From Viridothelium virens (Eukaryota; Ascomycota; Dothideomycetes; Trypetheliales; Trypetheliaceae): a DNA stretch of 64,000 nucleotides. Positions 58,574-64,000 of the stretch are shown in pieces (positions within the stretch are counted from its first letter, which is position 1; each line of letters begins with the position of its first letter). The translations under genes and the position numbers were made by a program. The notes beneath the pieces are model-generated. The model was not told where the DNA came from. It made no database searches and saw nothing but the letters and a program-made list of their open reading frames with translations. The stretch covers positions 310,001-374,000 of the forward strand of contig ML991780.1 of the NCBI GenBank assembly GCA_010094025.1. The letters run 5' to 3'.

Positions 58574-59851
58574 TGTGGTCTCTGGAAGTTGCGGTCTCTT
58601 CTAGGGCCGAGAGGTTTTGGCGAGCGGTCGAGAGGCAGGAGTCGGCGTTCGAAAGAGATGGCTATGAATGAGGAAGGTTGGAGGCTTGGTCTGGAAGCGC
58701 GATACTTTCAGATTCTTGGCCGAGGTGGAACTGCGCGCAAAAGTTTCGGGTGCGACTTCGACGATTGAAATGTGAGTAGTACAAGTACAACGGAAGAGAA
58801 GGTCTTGTGCTCGTGGTGAGTTTGTTGCGAGCCCAATTCTCTTAGAGCTCCTCTCGTCTAGCAGTCCTGAATTGAAATGCGCGCCGAGTTGATTGCTTCA
58901 AGGGCGCGATGATTGGAATTTTATTCAGGTTGGACTTAGTGCGGAAGGCTGCAGAAAATCGTCGGAGAGAAAGGCGGAAAGGACAAACAATGTGCAAGAA
59001 AAGCAGGCTACTAAGACTTGACGGTCGAGAGCTGGGCGAAATGTTTCTGAGCGCGATGACTTGGTGGGCTGCCGTCATGGGTGGCTGGTGGGGGAGCATG
59101 GCACGTGCACTGGTGGCTTTCTAGATGGCTGGAGGCCGGGCGCTAACTACATGTATTCAAGCACGTAAAGGCCGGGACTCCCCGGTCTGGTCCGGGCTGC
59201 CTTCCACTTTCTCCCGCACACGTCACGGCACCCGTGGCACCGTCATGCATGCAAAATTGTTCCAAACTCATCCTCCAGATCATCATGAGGACAACAGGGA
59301 GGCCAAGATTAAGCCGACGCGCCGCTCCGTACAAATGTGATACTCTCGTCTCTTGCGGAGGTTCGAGGTGGCATCCTTTTCGAAAAGGTGAGCGGAGAGA
59401 AAATCCTAGTCATGAGTTTGGACACAACAATTCAAACTTTGCACTTATTCTATTGAATATTTGAGCAGTATGTACACCTGGGTGGGTTTAAGAAAAAAGA
59501 GCTGGATTTACGTTTAGCCTGGTCCAAGCACTGGCCGTTGAACTCAGAGCCTCTTCGCCACGACATCTAATTGCAAGAAAACAACTGCAGCACGCTGATG
59601 ATGTATGTAAATGCCCAAAAATCTAGCGCAAACGCCTCGCTATGCTATGAACGCCAAAAGACCACTCCTACTACTATACAGTTCTACAACTTCCGACTGG
59701 GATGTCTCAAACTCCTTGGCTCCCTCTCTCCAGAGTGGGTCGTTGCACCTCCTTCTCTTGCGTTGTGTTCTCTCTGTTAACATCAACTCTATCACTGTTG
59801 GCTCCGTAGAACCTACCTGGTATCCCATACTTTCTTGAGCGGATACCAGAG
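58574..59851. other. Intergenic, membrane-protein 5' flank / coiled-coil gene 3' flank
   Basis: 1.28 kb between two minus-strand genes. No supported coding sequence and no recognised repeat except a partial CTCCGTAC near 59325. Confidence 0.5.
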
Positions 59852-62800
59852 TCAGTACGGAGTACCAGCTGCACCCCTAGCCGCAACAGAACTCGGCGGT
59901 CTGTAAGATGGTGTCGGACTTGTAACAACTCGGCGGGAAAAGGAATTAGTAGCACCGTCTTTCGACTGCAGTAACGGCGGTGACGCGGTTTGGGTTCTGG
60001 ATGGACCGGACTGCGCCGGTGACGCCGCCTGGGCAGCAGCAATCCGATGGGGAATAGGCAGAACCCCTGAGGTCTTTCTCTGTGTTGCAATAACTTTGGC
60101 TCGTGTCCCGTCCCTTACACGGTTCCGGGCAGGAGAAGGCGACTCTAAGAATGAGCGACTCGGCTCTGGCTCGTCGATCATGCGAAACTTCTCTTTGCGG
60201 CCCTGAGCGGGCGTCGAAGTGCCATTGCTTGCGACAGGTGATTGCACTGTCGAGCGCTCTGCTGTCTGAATCTTGTCGTCTCTTCTGATCGCCTCGGGGC
60301 TCCCTGCTTTAACAGGTGTCATAGGTACAGACTTTGCAGTCCCAATCCTGGTTCTGGTCATTGCATTGTTTTCTCTGTCCCGAGACCCAAGACTTAATCT
60401 TTCCACTTCAAGTTCGAAACTCTTCGACATCTGTTCAAATTCGCTCGGCGAAACGGACAGATCATTCTCCAAATTGTCTCTATCTTGTAGAAGCCGGGAG
60501 ATCTGTGCATCAAATTGCTCACTTAATATTTGAACATTTTGTTCGTGCTTGATCTCAATCTGAGACTTTTTGGTTGCAACCTCGTGATCATGCTCTGCAA
60601 CCAGCCGAGCGTCAGCATCCTTGAGTGCTTGCTTGCGTCGAGGGGTGAGCTCTTCAATTTTTGTCGAGCTTTCGTCGCCTTTAGCTGTTTCAACATCATC
60701 TGTGTACTGTGCAACAAGCTCGGCCCGTGCTTGAGCCAAGTCCTCCTCTTGTTTGGTGGCTAGTCTTTGCTCAAGCTCGGCCCGTTCCTGCAACATCACC
60801 TCATATTTGGTAGTATATTCTCCCGAAAGGTGGTCCTTGGCCTTTTGAAGATCGCCAACATGCTCACGAATCTTCTGCGCAAAGAGTGTTTCATTGGCAC
60901 TGATGGCTTTGCCCAGATCCGAAAGCTCGAGCTCAGCACGACGAAGATATTCTTCAAAGGACTGCGGCGATGCATCATGCCTCTTTGCTGATTGCTTTAT
61001 CTGCTTTGCTATCTTTTGCGGCCCAGAAGCATTTTCTAGAGCATCTAAAGTCGCCTTTCTTGAGATTTCCGGTTGGTCTGGTATCGCCTGCTGTCGCTGT
61101 GCTTTTGCTGCTGCTCTAGCCCGCACGAGCTCCAGACGGAGATCGCTGAGGTGCTGACGAAGCTCATCATTCTCTTGCCGGAGATCAGCATTTCCTTCAC
61201 CAAGATTCGAAGTTGTTGGGGTGTTGTTGCGCGGTGGAAGTACCGCAAAAGTCTTGCCTGTATCTTTACGGGAATATGAAGGAATCTCCTTATTTTCGGA
61301 CCGAGTCTGTTGGAGTTGTTGCTCTAGCGCACGCAGCTGAGTCTTCAAGAAGTCTTGCTCCTTGAAATTGCGAGACTCGCGTTTCTTGGCTTGGAGTAAT
61401 CGCTTGCGAAGCGAATCTTCGGCGGACTTGTCGTCCGAGGTTCTGCCTTCTGTATTGAGTCGAAATGTTGCTACTTGAGCTGCTAAAGTATCACGTTCCT
61501 CTTCGATAGATTTCGCTGCTCCTAGCACTCTCTGCATCTCCTCTTCCGTTCTCCTGGTAAAATTCTTTTGATAAGTCGAGGCCTCCTCGAGTCTTTGTTT
61601 CAATGTATTGATCTCATCGGCCGTGTTGAAACCCATCCTTCTCTCTCTTTCTCCTTCGATGAGGCTGTTGTCCAGCTGTTGTCGAAGTGACCCCATCTCG
61701 GAAAGAACGGAAGCCTTTTCATCGAAAATTCTCTTGTTCGTCTCCAAAGCCTCTTGAAGCTTTTCTTGTATGGCACTTAATTCAGTAGAATGTAACGCTC
61801 GCAAGGACTCTAGGTCTGACTCGTGTTGCGCCGCTCGTGCAGTGACTTCCGACTCAGACTTGCTTTGAGCGTTCGCCACGACTTCCACCAAGGCGGCCCT
61901 GTGCGAGTCCTGTAAATCTGTCAACTTGGTCTCGAAAACTTGCCTTTCGTTGCTAAGAGCCTCCTCGAGCACCTGCCTATGATGCTCCTCAGAGGCATGG
62001 AGATCCTCAGTTGCAGTTTTTCGATTGTCTTGCAATACTCGTTCATGGGCTTCTTCCATATCTTGCGCATGTGCTCGATGAGACTCACGCAATTGATTCA
62101 CCAGCTTAGCATGTTCTTCCGCCTGGGAATTAAGCAATTCCTTGCGAGCTACCTCGGCATCTGCAAGCTCTCTAGCTAGCCTCGACTCGAGATCAGCAAC
62201 TGTGGATTTGTGCCTTTCATCCGTCTCGGTGGTCTGCTGGGCATGCTTTTCTTGGAAATTGGCCAAGATTTCCCCATGGCTGGATTTGGCGTCTACCAAG
62301 CTTGCTTCTAAATCGGCAATTCTTCTTGTCATTCGATTGTCGAGGCTAGCAAGCTCAGACTTATGCGCAACTTCAGCTTCTAACATAAGGCGATTGTGTA
62401 GATCTTTTGCCGTTGTCATTTCGGATTGATGAGACTCCTGTCCTGCTTTCATTGCGGCCTCGTGTTTCAGTCTGGCTTCTTCAAGTTCTTTACGTTTCCT
62501 TGACTGAACATCAGACAGCTCGTGGGCTTGTCGGTCTTTTAGCTCTCTCATGGCAACGCGTTGGGATTCTTCAACTTCTTTCACACGTCTCGCATGATCA
62601 GCCTTCAATTCTTCTGCCTTTCGAGTTCCCATGTCCTTGACGTTTTCAGCTTCGCGCTTCCAGATCCTTTCGAGCTCCTTTCGCTCTTCAGCGCAACGTG
62701 TTTCGACCGTTCGAAGTGATTGCTCAGAATCCTTAATTTGTCGCTGATGCTTATCTTTGAGCTCTTGCATTTCTTTGCGCTTAGTCGACTCTGCATCCGC

Positions 62801-64000
62801 AAGCTTGAAAGCCATGTGATCCTCTAAATCCTTCAGTGCGGACCGATGAGAGAATTCTGCCTCTCGAAGTCTTTGCTGGCTATCTCCCCAATTCGTTCTG
62901 AGCTCTTCGAGTTCCGAATCGTGCTTTTTTTGTATCTCTTGTAACTTTCTCCAATGCATATTCTTCGCCTCGCCAAGATGGTTCTGCAACGTCGCAGTTT
63001 CCTGGTGCGCCTCCTCCAATGATGTTGCATGTGCTTGTTCCGTGTTCTTGAGCCGTTGCCGTAGACTCTGCTCGATCCCTGCGGCTCGAGAGCGCTCTTC
63101 CTCGGCCGCTCGATTGCTCCGTTCCAGATCCTGGCGACGCGTTTGTTGAATTTCGTCGATCATCTTTTGAAGACCATCCGCTTGGTCGTAAGCTTCCCGT
63201 CGTTCCTGCTCTATAGAGGCGACTTGTCGAGAATGAGCCCCTTCGGCGTCACGAAATCCAGATTTTTCTTTTTCCAACTGTTTTTCGAATTGTGTAATCC
63301 GGCTATCAAGCGCCTTCTTGACATCTTCATGACTCAGATTTACATCTGCAATCTGCCGAATGGATTCATCACGCTCACGCTCCAAGCTTTGAACTCGTTC
63401 GGAATGGATTCGCTCAGCTTCCGAGAATTTAGAAGCCTCCTCATTCAAACGGGTCAAATTTTCTTGATGCTTGATATCAGCAGTATGCCTCGACTCTTCC
63501 AGGGCGGCTTCGAGACCCACAAGTTTGCTCATAGCATTCGCAAGTTCTTGGTCGAGGGTATTAAGGCGTTGCTTATGAAGTCCTTCTGCCTCTGTCACGT
63601 CCCGCTGGTGGTCGCTTTCCGCTTTGGCAAACTTGGACTGGCTTTCTTTCAGTTGACTCTCCAGTTCTTCGACACGACTTTCCATTGACTGGAGCGACTG
63701 GCTGGATGCATTATGTAAAGCCTTGTAATCGTCTCTCATCGCTTGAAGCTGCTGGGAGGTAGTTTCATGTGCTTTTTCGGTGTCCACAACTCTATTACGC
63801 TCTGTTGAGAGATCCTCCAAGGCTTTGTCATGGGCTTCAATTGCTTCTGTAGCCTTTGAACGGCTTTCGTCCGCCCGATGTTCGAGGTCCTTAAGGCGAA
63901 CTTCTAATTCTTGCTTGGATCGTTTGAAAGACTGTTCAAGATTTGCTAGCTGGCGTTCTTTCTCCTCCAATTGCTTCGATGCCACGCGGTGTGCTTCATC
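59852..64000 (-). CDS. Giant coiled-coil protein, 5' end outside the window
   Basis: Open frame of at least 1377 residues on the minus strand that continues past the right edge with no start visible; only the C-terminal part is present. Almost the whole of it is heptad-patterned coiled coil rich in Glu, Lys, Arg and Gln, studded with His in recurring ExxHxxxL-like strings. The last 250 residues are Ser/Pro/Arg-rich and disordered, with several S/TP sites (MTPVKAGSP, FLESPSP, TSPTPSY) that could be kinase targets. Similar proteins are annotated in fungi as M-protein-repeat or Uso1-like proteins, but such matches are driven by coiled-coil composition. Function is unknown: a structural, septal, cytoskeletal or tethering role are all possible. 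The final codons coincide with the TACGGAGTA motif. Confidence 0.75.
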   Translation of the reverse strand, partial: DEAHRVASKQLEEKERQLANLEQSFKRSKQELEVRLKDLEHRADESRSKATEAIEAHDKALEDLSTERNRVVDTEKAHETTSQQLQAMRDDYKALHNASSQSLQSMESRVEELESQLKESQSKFAKAESDHQRDVTEAEGLHKQRLNTLDQELANAMSKLVGLEAALEESRHTADIKHQENLTRLNEEASKFSEAERIHSERVQSLERERDESIRQIADVNLSHEDVKKALDSRITQFEKQLEKEKSGFRDAEGAHSRQVASIEQERREAYDQADGLQKMIDEIQQTRRQDLERSNRAAEEERSRAAGIEQSLRQRLKNTEQAHATSLEEAHQETATLQNHLGEAKNMHWRKLQEIQKKHDSELEELRTNWGDSQQRLREAEFSHRSALKDLEDHMAFKLADAESTKRKEMQELKDKHQRQIKDSEQSLRTVETRCAEERKELERIWKREAENVKDMGTRKAEELKADHARRVKEVEESQRVAMRELKDRQAHELSDVQSRKRKELEEARLKHEAAMKAGQESHQSEMTTAKDLHNRLMLEAEVAHKSELASLDNRMTRRIADLEASLVDAKSSHGEILANFQEKHAQQTTETDERHKSTVADLESRLARELADAEVARKELLNSQAEEHAKLVNQLRESHRAHAQDMEEAHERVLQDNRKTATEDLHASEEHHRQVLEEALSNERQVFETKLTDLQDSHRAALVEVVANAQSKSESEVTARAAQHESDLESLRALHSTELSAIQEKLQEALETNKRIFDEKASVLSEMGSLRQQLDNSLIEGERERRMGFNTADEINTLKQRLEEASTYQKNFTRRTEEEMQRVLGAAKSIEEERDTLAAQVATFRLNTEGRTSDDKSAEDSLRKRLLQAKKRESRNFKEQDFLKTQLRALEQQLQQTRSENKEIPSYSRKDTGKTFAVLPPRNNTPTTSNLGEGNADLRQENDELRQHLSDLRLELVRARAAAKAQRQQAIPDQPEISRKATLDALENASGPQKIAKQIKQSAKRHDASPQSFEEYLRRAELELSDLGKAISANETLFAQKIREHVGDLQKAKDHLSGEYTTKYEVMLQERAELEQRLATKQEEDLAQARAELVAQYTDDVETAKGDESSTKIEELTPRRKQALKDADARLVAEHDHEVATKKSQIEIKHEQNVQILSEQFDAQISRLLQDRDNLENDLSVSPSEFEQMSKSFELEVERLSLGSRDRENNAMTRTRIGTAKSVPMTPVKAGSPEAIRRDDKIQTAERSTVQSPVASNGTSTPAQGRKEKFRMIDEPEPSRSFLESPSPARNRVRDGTRAKVIATQRKTSGVLPIPHRIAAAQAASPAQSGPSRTQTASPPLLQSKDGATNSFSRRVVTSPTPSYRPPSSVAARGAAGTPY
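59855..59865 (+). repeat. TACGGAGTA motif copy overlapping a 3' coding end
   Basis: Exact GTACGGAGTAC. Read on the minus strand it supplies most of the last three codons (Thr-Pro-Tyr) of the coiled-coil protein, immediately before the TGA stop. Confidence 0.65.

Noticed and set aside
1-64000. Transposons, viral copies, tRNA genes, CRISPR arrays
   Set aside because: Scanned for reverse transcriptase, transposase and tRNA B-box patterns in the frames and spacers; nothing convincing was seen. A by-eye scan can miss short degraded copies.

Overview
The window looks like nuclear DNA of a filamentous ascomycete (Pezizomycotina). The evidence is 20 recognisable protein genes, most of them split by short GT..AG introns (about 46-190 bp), and fungal families such as a WSC-domain wall sensor, Utp22, Nop9, STR2-type cystathionine gamma-synthase and Lst7/folliculin. 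The class cannot be fixed from sequence alone. I saw no tRNA, rRNA, CRISPR, viral or intact transposon sequence. All exon models are my own splice predictions from reading frame and family conservation; no transcript evidence was available.

Layout, left to right. 1-18.4 kb: a divergent Ras-like GTPase (+), a mitochondrial carrier (+), a DHR2-like DEAH helicase (+), a helical-repeat mitochondrial-type protein (-), an MFS transporter (+), a WSC membrane sensor (-) and a GTPBP1-type GTPase (-). 18.4-25.9 kb: two gene-poor stretches of about 3 kb on either side of a C2H2-type zinc-finger gene (-). 25.9-44.3 kb: an F-box protein (+), APC2 (+), UTP22 (-) divergent from cystathionine gamma-synthase (+), folliculin/Lst7 (+) and an arrestin-like adaptor (-). 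44.8-57.2 kb: a group II PLP decarboxylase (-), NOP9 (-) divergent from a RINT1/Tip20 protein (+), and SMC6 (+). 57.8-64 kb: a small four-helix membrane protein (-) and a very large coiled-coil protein (-) that runs off the right edge.

The genes do not form a pathway cluster. They are mostly housekeeping: ribosome biogenesis (UTP22, NOP9, DHR2-like), cell cycle and chromosome maintenance (APC2, SMC6), ER-Golgi tethering (RINT1), nutrient signalling and trafficking (Lst7, arrestin) and sulfur amino-acid synthesis (STR2).

The most unusual signal is compositional. In at least nine genes the + strand changes from a strongly C-rich block to a strongly G-rich block within a few hundred bases, inside the coding sequence, whichever strand the gene uses. 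A C-to-G switch is its own reverse complement, so this is a symmetric local feature and not a property of transcription direction. It resembles a small replication-origin-like or recombination-centred skew island. A second signal is a short motif, TACGGAGTA, found at five intergenic or gene-end sites and once inside a coding exon.
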